64,000 nucleotides of DNA from CAVRUZ01 sp963724495 (GCA_963724495.1 CAVRUZ010000001.1:62001-126000), one strand, 5' to 3'; counted from the stretch's first letter, positions 1 to 9,881 are shown. The notes: a model not told the origin generated them from the letters alone. Made by a program: numbers and translations.

Positions 1-531
1 CAGCGAACTGTTCATGGCTGCGGTCGAGGAGGAGCTCACGGTCTCGGGCATCGCCGACTTGGGCACCAGCCCGTGCTTGTCGACAACCGCGACGAACATG
101 TTCCACTGGCCGCCGTCGCCGAGACACTCGCGCATGAGCGTGGCCACGGTGCGATCGTCGGGATCGCGATCGATGGTGTCGATGATCGACTGCAGGAAGT
201 AGTTCGCCCGCTCGATCTTGTCGAAGAACATCGTGTGGTTCTGGCTGAACTCGAACTCCTTGACGTTCATGGCGTTCATCGCGCCGACCCGCAGCAGGTT
301 CAACCCGGCGAACAGCCAGCAGCGTCCGCTCCGCTTCTGGTTCGTGGCCTTCCAGTCGTCGAGGACGTGCGACATCGACGGGTCGATGGATGTCACGACA
401 TCGCGATCCAGCGCCACGTCCTTCAGCTCGGCGGCGGTGAGCGCGTTCTGCAGGAGCTTGGCCGTGGGGTCGGCCGTGAACTCCTTGCGCAGGCGTGCGA
501 GGTCGTCTGTGGTCAACTGCTTGGCGGTCAT
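1..531 (-). CDS. pepC: Aminopeptidase C / bleomycin hydrolase family cysteine peptidase (5' part only)
   Basis: The first 177 codons of a peptidase C1B enzyme; the rest lies outside the window. The papain-like catalytic cysteine is visible at residue 71 in the motif KRSGRCWLFAGLN, preceded by the usual Asn-Gln. No signal peptide is seen, in line with the cytosolic homohexameric family that trims amino acids from peptides. The ATG at 531 is preceded by a good AAGGAG site. The catalytic His and Asn would be in the missing part. The gene diverges from the ABC exporter genes that start at 807; the 275 bases between them hold no other gene I can support. Confidence 0.9.
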   Translation of the reverse strand, partial: MTAKQLTTDDLARLRKEFTADPTAKLLQNALTAAELKDVALDRDVVTSIDPSMSHVLDDWKATNQKRSGRCWLFAGLNLLRVGAMNAMNVKEFEFSQNHTMFFDKIERANYFLQSIIDTIDRDPDDRTVATLMRECLGDGGQWNMFVAVVDKHGLVPKSAMPETVSSSSTAAMNSSL

Positions 532-806
532 GCGATGGACTCCTTGTCCGGTGCAGACGGGAAGTGCTTGTCCGAGGTGTCAGCGCGCACTGGGCGCTTC
601 CTTGGTGGGCGGATCAGGACGCCGGGCTGCTGCCCAGGCGTCGAACAGATCGTGGACTGGCGAGCAGTCGCGGCATTGCGGGCAATAGCGTCACGCTACC
701 CGGCCCGTCATTCTCGTACCGTCCGTCTCGCCCCAGGCCCGTCATCGACGCGAATCCCGCGTAACCGACATATCGTGGGTTCGCTCACTTTGCGGACAGG
801 AGTCCG

Positions 807-2497
807 ATGCCTTCGAGCAGGAACCTGTCCGTGCCGAGACGACCGGTACTTCTCCGGCCGCCGGACCGCCCGCCGCGGCTGCCGTCACCCCGGATCAACG
901 AGGACACCACGCCGCGAGTGCTCACCCTGCGCGTCATCGCAGGTGCCCGGCGCTACACCGGTCCGGCCGCCGCGCTGGCGATCGGGCACCAGGTGGGCGA
1001 GGCGCTCGTGCCCGTGGTCATGGGGTTCGGCATCGACCACGCAGTGCGCACGGGGAATGTCCGCGACCTGCTGATCACGCTCGGGCCTGCTCGCGCTCAC
1101 GTTCGCCGGCCTGTCGTACAGCTTCCGCCTCGGTTCGTTCCTCGGTGAGATCGGCAGGCAGGCCACCGAGTACCAGTTGCGGCTCGCCGTCGTCCGGCGC
1201 CTGCTCGATCCGCGCGGGCTGGCCGGTCGGCGCCACCTGCCCGGGGAGGCCCTGTCGCTGGCGACGGCCGACGTGCAGAACCTCTCGACGGCGGTGCTGC
1301 TGGGGGTGTACCCCGCCGGCGAACTGGCGGCGATCATCTTCGGCGGTCTGGTGCTGTTCTGGATCTCCTGGCCGCTCGGCCTGATCGTGTTCATCGCCAC
1401 GCCGGTCGTCCTGCTGCTGATGGATCGCGCCGGGGGCTCCCTCGTGCGGCGCACGGAGGTCGAGCAGCAACTCGCGGCGGACGCGGGCGCGCACGCCACC
1501 GACATCGTCACCGGCTACCGGGTGGTCAAGGGCATCCGGGCGGAGGCAGAGGCCGCGCGCCGGTACGCGACGTTGAGCCAGAAGGCCCTGCGAGGCACGT
1601 TGCGGGCCCGATCTGCGTCGGGCCGGTACCGCGGGGTCACCGACGCTTCGACGGCGATGATCGTCGCCGGCGTGGCACTGATGGCCGGACTCCTGGCGGT
1701 CCGCGGCGAGATCACCATCGGCGAGCTGATCACCGTGGTGGGGCTGACGCAGCTGCTGATCACCCCGATCAGCTCGTTCGCGACCAATGCGGGAACGGTG
1801 TGGGCCGCTGCCCGGGCCTCGGCCGCCCGGCTGCTGCCGATCCTGGGCGGCCAGGCAGCGCTGAGCGGCACGGGGCGGGTACCGGAGCCCGATCCCGACG
1901 CCCCGGTACTGCGGGTGTCGTCGCCCGACCTGCCATCGGTCGACCTGCGCGGGGACGAGATCCTCGCGCTCGCGGCCGACGCCCGCACCGCCGACGACCT
2001 CGCCGAACTGCTGGCCATCCGCCGCCAGCCCGAAGCCGGCGAGCTCGAGCTGTTCGGACGCAGCGTCCACGACCTCGACCCGGCCGGGGTCCGAGGGGTC
2101 ATCCTGGTGGCACCACACGTGGCGGACCTGTTCGAGGGGAGCGTGCTGGAGAACGTGGCGCGTCGTCGGCGTCGAGGAGTCCGCCGCCCATCGGGCGCTC
2201 GACCTCGCTGCCGGCGGTGACCTGTTGGCCGGACTGCCGCTCGGAGCGGACACGCCCGTCGGTGAGGGCGGGCTGCAGCTCTCCGGCGGGCAGCGCCAGC
2301 GAGTGGCGCTCGCCCGGGCACTCGCCACCGATGCGCCCGTGCTCGTGCTCTGCGAACCCACCTCCTCCATCGACTCGGTGACCGAGGCCGCGGTCGCCGA
2401 GGGCATCCGCGCGGCGCGCGCCGGGCGGCCGACGCTGCTGCTCACCACGTCGCCGGCGCTGCTGGCCATGGCCGACCGGGTCGTGCGCGTCCCATGA
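807..2497 (+). CDS. ABC exporter half-transporter, degenerate ATPase subunit (two apparent frameshifts)
   Basis: Membrane domain followed by an ATPase domain, about 562 residues once two single-base shifts are corrected, near 1083-1086 (GGG run) and 2158-2165; both look like one extra base. The ATPase domain is unusual. Where the P-loop should be (about 1942-2001) it reads LAADARTADDL, with no GxxGxGKS/T; Walker B is VLVLCEPTSS (Cys for Asp); the switch histidine is replaced (LLLTTSPALL). The signature LSGGQRQRVALARA is intact. It therefore probably cannot hydrolyse ATP itself but supplies the signature half for its partner. The start at 807 has AGGAG six bases upstream. Next gene follows after 12 bases, suggesting an operon and a heterodimer. 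Substrate unknown. Confidence 0.8.
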
Positions 2498-2509
2498 CCG
2501 AGACCACCC

Positions 2510-4352
2510 ATGACCGAGACGATCAACCCGTCCGCGTCGGTCACAGCCGAGGAGCGAACCCCGGCACCGGCCGTACGCTTCCCCGTCGCCAGCGGCCGGC
2601 GCACCTGGCAGGCGGTCCGTGAGTCGCTCAACCTGTCCCGATGGGCCCTCGCCAGCGGCGTCGCGGTTCTGGTCGTCGCCTCCCTGGTGGGCTTCGTCGC
2701 ACCCGTTGCCCTTGGCCGCCTCGTCGACGTGGTCTCGGCACGCGGCACCGATGGCGACGTCGTGGCGCTCGTGGTGGTCATGGCCGTCGCCGCGGCGATC
2801 GGCGGAGCCCTCAACGGCCTGGCGTACTCGCTCACGGCCGGCGTCATGGAGACCGGGCTTGCGCGTCTGCGCGAACGGATGGTGCGGCGCGCCCTGACGC
2901 TGCCCTGGTCGGTGGTGGAGCGCGCCGGCACCGGCGACCTGGTGAGCCGGGCGTCCAACGACGTGCGTCAGGTCGCCGACACCGGCCCGCGGGTGGTCAA
3001 CGCGCTCACGACGGCCTTGTTGACCATCGGCTTGACCGTCGTCGCCATGGCCGGCATCAACCCGTGGTTCGCCCTTGCCCTGCTGTTGATTCTGCCGGTA
3101 CACGTCATCACGGTCCGGTGGTACCTGCGCACCGTCCCTGACCTCTATGTGTCCGAGCGCGCGGCGGAGGCAGAATCCTCGCGGGCGCTGCTGTCGGGGC
3201 TCCGCGGCCACGACACCGTGCTCGCGTATGGGCTCAACTACCAGCACATTGCCGGCGTGGCCAACACGTCGTGGGCAACGGCCGAGTGGTCGATCCGCGC
3301 CCGGCGGATGGTGAACCGGTTCTTCAGCAGGCTGAACTTCGCCGAGTTCCTCGGCATGGCGGCCCTACTGCTCACCGGCTTCTGGCTGGTCCGGCGCGAC
3401 GCCGCCAGCATCGGCGAGGCGACCACCGCCGTGTTGTTCTTCCTTCGCCTGTTCAACCCGATCAACCAGTTGCTGTTCGTGGTCGACGACATGCAGTCTG
3501 CCGCGGCCTCGCTCTCGCGCATCGTCGGCGTGATCGACGTTCCGGGCGCACGGGATGAGGACCGCGAGTCGACGTCTGCCGACGCGTGCCGAGGCTGCGG
3601 ACCCGGCCGACCACACGGGGACCGCGCCGGTGCGCGTCCGAGACCTGAACTTCCACTACGACGGCGGCCCGGACGTCCTGCACCGCATCGACCTGACGCT
3701 GGCCCCCGGCGAAGAGGTGGCCCTGGTCGGCACGACGGGCGCAGGCAAGAGCACTCTCGCCGGCCTGATCTGCGGCCTGCACGAGCCGGTCGACGGTGAG
3801 GTCTCGGTGGCTTCGGCACCCGTGCTGCTGACGCAGGAGACGCATGTGTTCAACGCCAGCCTGCGCGAGAACCTCACCCTGGCCAGGCCAGAAGCCAACG
3901 ATGAGGAGGTCCTGGCCGCATGCCGGCGGGTGGGTGCGGACACCGGACTGGTCCAGATGCTCCCCGACGGGCTGGACACGCCGGTCGGAGCCGGTGGCGT
4001 GCCCCTGACCGCCCAGCAGACGCAGTTGCTGGCGTTGGCCCGGCTCGTTCTGCTCGACCCGACCGTGGCCGTCCTCGACGAGGCCACCGCCGAGGCGGGC
4101 AGTTCGGCGGCAGACCGACTCGACGCGGCGGCCGCGGCGGCGCTGTCGGGCCGTACGGCGCTGGTGGTGGCACATCGGCTGAGCCAGGCCGCTCGCACCG
4201 ATCGGGTCGTGGTGCTCGAGCACGGCCGCATCGTGGAGGAGGGCACCCACGCCGACCTGGCCGCCGGCACCGGCCACTACGCCGAGCTGTGGCGGGCCTG
4301 GACCCGTCACCGAGCACCGCTGGCCGATGTCACCCAGGAACCAGGGGAGTAG
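2510..4352 (+). CDS. ABC exporter half-transporter, catalytic ATPase subunit (one apparent frameshift)
   Basis: Type IV (exporter) fold: a six-helix membrane domain then an ATPase domain, about 613 residues after correcting one extra base near 3583-3592, in the linker between the domains. The P-loop VGTTGAGKST (from 3726), Walker B VAVLDEATAE and the switch His in ALVVAHRL are all present. The signature is degenerate, LTAQQTQLLALA rather than LSGGQ. This mirrors the preceding gene, which keeps the signature and has lost the P-loop, so the pair should build one working ATP site. A second ATG at 2494 overlaps the previous stop but is out of frame. Substrate not deducible. Confidence 0.82.
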
Positions 4353-4355
4353 CAG

Positions 4356-4667
4356 GTGGACTACAGGTACACCCTCGCGAACGAGCGCACGGTGCTGGCC
4401 TACCTGCGGACCGCACTGGCACTGGACGCGACCGCGCTGGCCGTGGCGCACTTCCTCACCGTCGGCCCAGCCTGGCTGACCGCGGCTCTTGCATCGCTCC
4501 TGGCGCTCGCCGGTCTCTACTGTGGCGTCGCCGCGATCGTTCGATTCCGTCGGGTACAGGCCGCGATGGAGCGAGACGAGCCGCTGCCGCCGGCCAGGGT
4601 CCCGGTGGTCCTGGGGCTCACCCTCGCGTTGTGTTCGGTACTGGCTCTGATGCTCGTGGTCTGGTGA
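4356..4667 (+). CDS. DUF202 family membrane protein
   Basis: 103 residues matching the DUF202/YidH pattern: an N-terminal segment rich in LANERTxLAYLRTALAL followed by three hydrophobic helices (about residues 20-36, 40-62 and 83-102). Function of the family is not established. GTG start at 4356, four bases after the ABC gene ends, with AGGGGAG upstream, so it is probably co-transcribed with the exporter. It converges on pstB, with only 12 bases between the stops. Confidence 0.8.
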   Translation: MDYRYTLANERTVLAYLRTALALDATALAVAHFLTVGPAWLTAALASLLALAGLYCGVAAIVRFRRVQAAMERDEPLPPARVPVVLGLTLALCSVLALMLVVW

Positions 4668-4679
4668 AACCTGGGCTCG

Positions 4680-5453
4680 TCAGCCGAAGCGCCCGGTGAT
4701 GTAGTCCTCGGTCGCCTTCACGTCCGGGTTCGAGAAGATCTTGGGTGTTGAGCCCATCTCGACGAGTCTCCCCGGCATCCCCTGCGCCGCCAGGTTGAAG
4801 AAGCCGGTGATATCGCTCACCCGGGCCGCCTGCTGCATGTTGTGCGTGACGATGACGATCGTGAACTGGTTCTTCAGTTCGGTGATGAGGTCCTCGATGG
4901 CCAGTGTGGAGATCGGGTCGAGCGCCGAGCATGGTTCGTCCATGAGCAGCACCTGCGGCTCCACGGCGATGGCGCGTGCGATGCACAGCCGCTGCTGCTG
5001 CCCGCCCGACAGGCCGGCCCCGGGCTTGCGCAGCCGGTCCTTGACCTCATTCCAGAGGTTGGCTCCGCGAAGCGAGCGCTCGACCACGTCGTTCAGGTCT
5101 CGCGAACGGACCCCGTTGAGCTTCAGCCCGGCGGCCACGTTGTCGTAGATCGACATGGTGGGAAAGGGATTCGGTCGCTGGAACACCATGCCAATGGTGC
5201 GGCGAACGGCGACCGGGTCGACGTTCTTCGCGTACAGATCGACATCGTCGAGGAGCACCTTGCCCTCGACCCGTGCACCCGGGATCACCTCGTGCAGACG
5301 GTTGAGGGTTCGCAGGACCGTGGACTTACCGCACCCACTCGGACCGATGAACGCCGTGACACTGCGTGGCTCCACGGTCATGCTCACGCCCTCGACGGCC
5401 TTGAACGTGCCGTAGTAGATGTCGAGGTCCCTGACTTCGATGCGCTTGGCCAT
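4680..5453 (-). CDS. pstB: Phosphate ABC transporter ATPase PstB
   Basis: 257 residues, typical PstB length. Walker A GPSGCGKST, signature LSGGQQQRLCIARA and Walker B VLLMDEPCSALDP are intact, as is the switch His in IVIVTHNMQQA. PstB powers import of inorganic phosphate through PstC and PstA at the membrane and, with PhoU, passes on the phosphate status to the sensor kinase. Last gene of the pstS-pstC-pstA-pstB run, starting 8 bases after pstA. Confidence 0.97.
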   Translation of the reverse strand: MAKRIEVRDLDIYYGTFKAVEGVSMTVEPRSVTAFIGPSGCGKSTVLRTLNRLHEVIPGARVEGKVLLDDVDLYAKNVDPVAVRRTIGMVFQRPNPFPTMSIYDNVAAGLKLNGVRSRDLNDVVERSLRGANLWNEVKDRLRKPGAGLSGGQQQRLCIARAIAVEPQVLLMDEPCSALDPISTLAIEDLITELKNQFTIVIVTHNMQQAARVSDITGFFNLAAQGMPGRLVEMGSTPKIFSNPDVKATEDYITGRFG

Positions 5454-5461
5454 GGCCGACC

Positions 5462-6397
5462 TCACCCGCCCCGGACGCGGCTGAAGTGGCCGATGGTGCG
5501 GGCGATGAGATTCAGCGCCAGTACCAGCAGGATCAGCGTGAGCGCGGCGGCCCAGGTCCGGTCGACCGCTGCCTGCAGCACGGCGGTGCGGTCCTGGTTG
5601 ATCATCGTGGGCAACGCTGCCATGTTGCCGCTGAAGGGATTGAAGTTGATCGCCTTCGTGTACGGCCCGAGGATCAGCAGTGGAGCGGTCTCGCCCATTA
5701 CCCGGGCCAGCCCGAGCACGACGCCGGTCACGATGCCGGAGAACGCAGCGGGCAGCACCACCTTCATCACTGTCCGCCACCGGGGAGTCCCCAGGGCGTA
5801 CGAGGCTTCGCGCAGTTCGTCTGGCACGAGTCGCAGCATCTCCTCGGTCGAACGAAGAACAACGGGAATCATCAACAGCACCAGCGCGAGCGACACGGCG
5901 AAGCCGGTCCGCTGCTGGCCGAACAGCGTGATCCACACGGCGTAGATGAACAGGGCAGCGACGATGGAGGGCACCCCGGTCAGGATGTCCACCATGAACG
6001 TGGTGATCCGCGCAAGCGGGCCCCGACCGCCGTACTCGACCAGATAGATCGCGGCGAGGACGCCCACGGGAACGGCAAGCGCTGCGCACAGGAGTCCGGT
6101 CATGATCGAGCCGATGAGCGCGTGGTAGGCACCGCCGCCGACGGTGCGGATGGTGATACCGCGCTGGGACTCGAACCACCACTCAGGGGTGAACAGCAGC
6201 TTCGAGCCCTTGACGATCACCGTGCCGAGAATCCACACCAACGGCACCATCGCGACCGCGAAGCAGAACCCCATCGCCCCAGTCGCCAGGTTGTTGCGGG
6301 CGGCACGCCCGCGGCTGCCCGCCGTCAGTTGGGCCGCAGTGCCAGAGGATCCGTTTCCGGCCAGGGACCGCCCCGGCTCGACGGACGTACCCGTCAC
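5462..6397 (-). CDS. pstA: Phosphate ABC transporter permease PstA
   Basis: 311 residues, six predicted membrane helices and the permease EAA-type loop around EASYALGTPRWRTV. Starts at GTG 6397, which overlaps the pstC stop as GTGA, indicating translational coupling. The first 40 residues are a polar, Ser/Gly-rich cytoplasmic tail. Forms the translocation pore together with PstC. Confidence 0.95.
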   Translation of the reverse strand: MTGTSVEPGRSLAGNGSSGTAAQLTAGSRGRAARNNLATGAMGFCFAVAMVPLVWILGTVIVKGSKLLFTPEWWFESQRGITIRTVGGGAYHALIGSIMTGLLCAALAVPVGVLAAIYLVEYGGRGPLARITTFMVDILTGVPSIVAALFIYAVWITLFGQQRTGFAVSLALVLLMIPVVLRSTEEMLRLVPDELREASYALGTPRWRTVMKVVLPAAFSGIVTGVVLGLARVMGETAPLLILGPYTKAINFNPFSGNMAALPTMINQDRTAVLQAAVDRTWAAALTLILLVLALNLIARTIGHFSRVRGG

Positions 6398-7500
6398 TGG
6401 GGGATCCGATGGCGCTCGACGACCAACCGGGCGATCGCGTTGACCACGAAGGTGATGGCGAACAGCACCAGCCCCGCAGCGATGTAGGCCCCGGTCTGGG
6501 TGGGTGCGTTGAACTCCGACGCGCTGGCCGCGATCTTCGACGCGAACGTCTCGCCGCCGGAGAACAGGCTGGGGCTGAACGCCGCGCCGCCGAACGAAGC
6601 CGACAGGATGATCATCACCGCGATCGTCTCGCCAAGCGCCCGGCCGAGGCCCAGCATGGCGGCCGAGACCGTGCCCGAACGTCCGTATGGCAGCACGGTG
6701 AGCCGGATCATCTCCCACCGGGTCGCACCGAGGGCGAGTGCGCCCTCCTTCGTGGCGACGGGCGTCGTGGCGAACACTTCGCGACTGATCGAGGTGACGA
6801 TCGGCAGGATCATGATCGCGAGCACGATTCCCGCGGCGAACACCGTGCCGCTGTCGGCGATGCCGACTCTGGTGAGCGGGAACCAGCGGGTGAACCACCA
6901 GTTGTCCATGAAGCCGGTGACACCGTTGCCCACGGGCACCAGCAGCGGAGCGAGTGCGGTGACTCCCCACAGTCCGTAGATGATCGACGGCACGGCCGCC
7001 AGCAGGTCCACCAGCCGCGCCAGCACCGTGCCGACACCCCGGCGAACGACCTGGGTGATGAACAACGCCAGCCCGATGGAGACGGGCACGGCGAGCACCA
7101 GCGCCCAGGCCGAGATCAGCACAGTGGTGTAGAAGAGCCCGGCTATGCCGAAGCTGGGTGGGAGGGTGGACGGCTCCCAGATCCGGCTGAACAGAAAGCT
7201 CGCCTCGTTCTGCCGGAGCGCCGGCACCGCACGCCACAGCAGGAACGCCGCGACGAACGCCACCATCGCGATGACGATGAGGCTTGCACCCTTGGTGAGC
7301 GCCGCGAACACGATGTCGCCGCCGCGACCGGTTTTCACCTGGCTCATCGACGCACTGGTTTGCGCCGAACTCCCCGGCGCAGTGCTTCCCGACGTTGAGC
7401 TTCCCGACGGTGAGCTCTCCGACGGCGGTCGCGCTGCCTGAGCCGGGACGCCGTCCGGGTCATGCAACACCTGCTGACCCCCCGGTGGCTGCTCGGTCAT
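6394..7500 (-). CDS. pstC: Phosphate ABC transporter permease PstC
   Basis: 368 residues. A disordered Ser/Pro/Gly-rich N-terminus of about 60 residues precedes six membrane helices; the coupling loop EGALALGATRWEMIR and the family motif LGRALGETIAV are clear. ATG at 7500. It is separated from pstS by 170 bases containing a large hairpin (7597-7637), so pstS and pstCAB are likely expressed at different levels from one transcript. Confidence 0.96.
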   Translation of the reverse strand: MTEQPPGGQQVLHDPDGVPAQAARPPSESSPSGSSTSGSTAPGSSAQTSASMSQVKTGRGGDIVFAALTKGASLIVIAMVAFVAAFLLWRAVPALRQNEASFLFSRIWEPSTLPPSFGIAGLFYTTVLISAWALVLAVPVSIGLALFITQVVRRGVGTVLARLVDLLAAVPSIIYGLWGVTALAPLLVPVGNGVTGFMDNWWFTRWFPLTRVGIADSGTVFAAGIVLAIMILPIVTSISREVFATTPVATKEGALALGATRWEMIRLTVLPYGRSGTVSAAMLGLGRALGETIAVMIILSASFGGAAFSPSLFSGGETFASKIAASASEFNAPTQTGAYIAAGLVLFAITFVVNAIARLVVERHRIPQ

Positions 7501-7596
7501 GCGGCTCCGATCACGTTCGGATGGGCTTGTGCCCCGTGTGTGTCTGCCTCTTGCAGTAGGTCTGGTTCTGCAGATTCTGTCGTGGCCTTGCTGGAT

Positions 7597-7637
7597 GCGA
7601 ACAGGTTGCCCGGCGCTTCGCCGGACAACCTGTTCGC
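7597..7637 (-). promoter_or_regulatory. Stem-loop between pstS and pstC
   Basis: The arms GCGAACAGGTTGCCCGGC and its near-perfect complement 7621-7637 form a stem of about 17 pairs with one mismatch and a loop of about five bases. No T-tract follows on either strand, so it is not a standard intrinsic terminator. Inference: an mRNA-stabilising or partial-termination element that keeps pstS above pstCAB, as is known for other binding-protein-dependent transporters. Confidence 0.6.
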
Positions 7638-7670
7638 GTGTGCTCGGCTCCCCCGCCGCTGAGCCGACGG

Positions 7671-8783
7671 CTACTGCAACGCGTCCACGGCGTCGGCGAC
7701 CTTGGCGCGCACGTCCTCGGGCAGTGGCGCGTAGCCCAGCTCGGTGAGGCTCTGCTGTTCGGCCTCGCTGGCGTAGAAGGCGAGGAAGCTCTTCACCAGG
7801 GCCGACTTCTCGGCCGGCAGGCCCTTGGAGCAGGCGATCTCGTAGGTGATCAGGACGATCGGGTAGGCGCCCTCGGTCTTGGTCGCGTAGTCCAGGCTCA
7901 GTTTCAGGTCGTTGCCGCTGCCGGCCGGCTTGGCGGCCGCGACCGCGAGGCCGGCTGACTCTCCGGTCAGTTCCACCGCGCCGGCGCCGTTGTCGATCTT
8001 GGCGATTCCGACACCCGCATCCGAGGCGTAGGACCACTCGACGTAGGTGATCGAGTTCTTCGTCGCCTTGACCGCCGCGGCTACCTGGTCCGAGCCCTCC
8101 TTGCCGGAACCGATACCCGTCCACGTCTTGCCGGGCTCCTCCGACCAGGCTGCTTCGCCGGCCGAGCCCTGGAGGTACTTGGTGAAGTTCTCAGTCGTAC
8201 CGGACTCGCCGTTGCGGAAGAACACCTGGATGGTGGCGTCCGGCAGGGTCACGCCGTCGTTCGCGGCGGCGATCGCCGAGTCGTTCCACTTGGTGATCGA
8301 GCCGGAGAAGATCCCCGCAAGCGTCTTGGCGTCGAGTGTCAGGTCTTCGACACCGTCGATGTTGTAGGCGACGGCGATGGGACCCACCACCATGGGCAGG
8401 TTCCAGGCGTCGTTGCCTTCGCAGCGCTGCTTGGCGGCGTCGGTCTCGATCACGCCGTCCTTCTCCTCGGACTTCAGGGCGGAGTCGCTACCGGCGAAGT
8501 CGACCAGGCCGGCGTTGAACTGCTTGATGCCGGCGCCCGATCCGGACGGGTTGTAGTCGACGGTCACGCCGTCGCACTGGTCCTGATAGTCGGAGATGAC
8601 CTGCTCGATGGCGTTCTTCTGCGCGCTGGATCCTTCGGCGGTGAGCGTGCCGGTAGGACAGTCGCCTGCGGTGGTCGTGTCACCAGTGGTCGGGGTGGCG
8701 GCTCCGGGGTCGCTGCCGCACGCGGCCAGGGCGAGCGCGGCGGTCAGGGTAAGGGTGGCCGCGGCGAACCGGGTCAGGGTCAC
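7671..8783 (-). CDS. pstS: Phosphate-binding lipoprotein PstS
   Basis: 370 residues. Lipoprotein signal with lipobox ending at Cys22 (LALAAC). The phosphate-binding fold is recognisable from GSSAQKNAIEQ, NPSGSGAGIKQF, DFAGSDSAL and FRNGESGTTENF, which place Ser, Asp and Arg ligands as in PstS/SphX proteins. Anchored on the outer face of the membrane, it delivers phosphate to PstCA. GTG start at 8783. A PHO box lies about 106 bases upstream, and the probable -10 TAGCGT (8857-8862) would give a leader of about 65 bases. Confidence 0.96.
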   Translation of the reverse strand: MTLTRFAAATLTLTAALALAACGSDPGAATPTTGDTTTAGDCPTGTLTAEGSSAQKNAIEQVISDYQDQCDGVTVDYNPSGSGAGIKQFNAGLVDFAGSDSALKSEEKDGVIETDAAKQRCEGNDAWNLPMVVGPIAVAYNIDGVEDLTLDAKTLAGIFSGSITKWNDSAIAAANDGVTLPDATIQVFFRNGESGTTENFTKYLQGSAGEAAWSEEPGKTWTGIGSGKEGSDQVAAAVKATKNSITYVEWSYASDAGVGIAKIDNGAGAVELTGESAGLAVAAAKPAGSGNDLKLSLDYATKTEGAYPIVLITYEIACSKGLPAEKSALVKSFLAFYASEAEQQSLTELGYAPLPEDVRAKVADAVDALQ

Positions 8784-8791
8784 GAATGGTG

Positions 8792-8872
8792 CCTCTCTCG
8801 ATTATTCGGATGTGGCAGTTGGTGTCTAGCGCGATTGGTTGTCTGACGAAACAAGACGCTAGAAGAGAGAGG
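8792..8872. repeat. Nested inverted repeats in the pstS leader/promoter
   Basis: Outer arms CCTCTCTC (8792-8799) and GAGAGAGG (8865-8872); inner arms TCTAGCG (8825-8831) and CGCTAGA (8857-8863), the latter overlapping the likely -10. The nesting could fold as a cruciform or, in part, as a leader structure over the ribosome site. Function is inference. Confidence 0.4.
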
Positions 8873-8888
8873 TGAGCACTTCCTCCGG

Positions 8889-8910
8889 CCTCGGTGAACG
8901 GACCGTGAAC
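8889..8910 (-). promoter_or_regulatory. PHO box upstream of pstS
   Basis: On the minus strand the units GTTCACGGTCC and GTTCACCGAGG follow each other with exactly 11-base periodicity, the pattern bound by PhoP/RegX3-type regulators. It lies about 27 bases upstream of the probable -10 of pstS. A second copy of the same pattern is at 37040-37061, beside the senX3-regX3 genes. Confidence 0.75.
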
Positions 8911-8978
8911 GCGACCCGGCGGGGGCGTGAAGCCTGGTTGCCCTGCGGATGGGCAGCAGGTGAAGCGCCCGCGACCGG

Positions 8979-9843
8979 TCAGGGACCGTACTGCTCCTGG
9001 GAGATCGCCGAGCCCGATCCGTCGAGGTGGACGACGACGAAACCCCCAGGGGTGAGGGGTCACCGCGGGCACGTCCAGAGCGGCGAAGATCTCGGGCAGC
9101 GTCGGGCGGTGTGAGCAGATCAGGGCCGGTTCGCCGGCCGCGACGGCCGCGTTGCGTGCGGCGATCACAGTGGCTCGGACCTGTTCCGACGTGCCCTGCT
9201 CGGAAAGCGCCTCGTCGGTCTCGACTTCCAGTCCAGAGCTGGTCGCCAGGGGCTGGAGCGTGCGCACGCATCGCACCGCCCCGGAGCTCAGGAGACGACG
9301 CAGGCCGAAGGTGGAAAGGGCCGGCTGGAGCGCGGCGGCTTCTGCCCGCCCGCGGCGGTCGAGAGGGCGGATTTCGTCGTCGTCGCGCCAGCTCGAGCGG
9401 GACTTGGCGTGGGCGTGGCGCAGCGCCACGAGCGCGACCGTCGATCCCACCTCCGTCAGCGCCGAGACACTGACGAGGAGGTCACGTTCGTCGGCGTAGG
9501 TCAGCCGGTCCGCCACCAGCTCGAGGTCGACCCACTCCGCCAGGTCGACCTCCTTGGTATCGAGGGGCTCGGGGAGGTCGTCACCGTTCGGCGTGGCGAG
9601 CCAGAACCGGACCACCTTGGTGATCCCGCTCGGCAGGCTGTAGGCAAGCGGCGGGAGCGGCGGTCCGAGCCGGACGAGGATCCCGGTCTCCTCGTGCACC
9701 TCCCGGACCGCGGCGGTCAGGAGGTGCTCGCCAGGATCGATGTGACCCTTCGGGAACGTCCAGTCGTCGTGTCGAGGACGGTGGATCAGCAGCAATTCAG
9801 TGCGGTCGCCACGTTTCCGCACGGCAATGGCGCCCGCCGCCAA
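8979..9843 (-). CDS. mutT1: MutT1-like NUDIX hydrolase fused to histidine phosphatase domain (apparent frameshift near the C-terminus)
   Basis: About 287 residues. The N-terminal NUDIX domain has the full GX5EX7REVHEETGI box; the C-terminal half begins with the histidine-phosphatase motif LRHAHAKSRSSW. This two-domain layout is that of mycobacterial MutT1, which removes oxidised guanine nucleotides and diadenosine polyphosphates, and there too it sits beside ppk. One extra base in the run at 9040-9047 shifts the last 19 codons; the corrected tail ends SAISQEQYGP at the TGA at 8979. The start is uncertain: TTG 9843 is in frame, while GTG 9877 has a better upstream site but would need a second one-base correction. 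Confidence 0.78.
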
Positions 9844-9881
9844 GCTCTCCTGCCGGTCGGTCGGCCGAGTCGGGCACGGGA

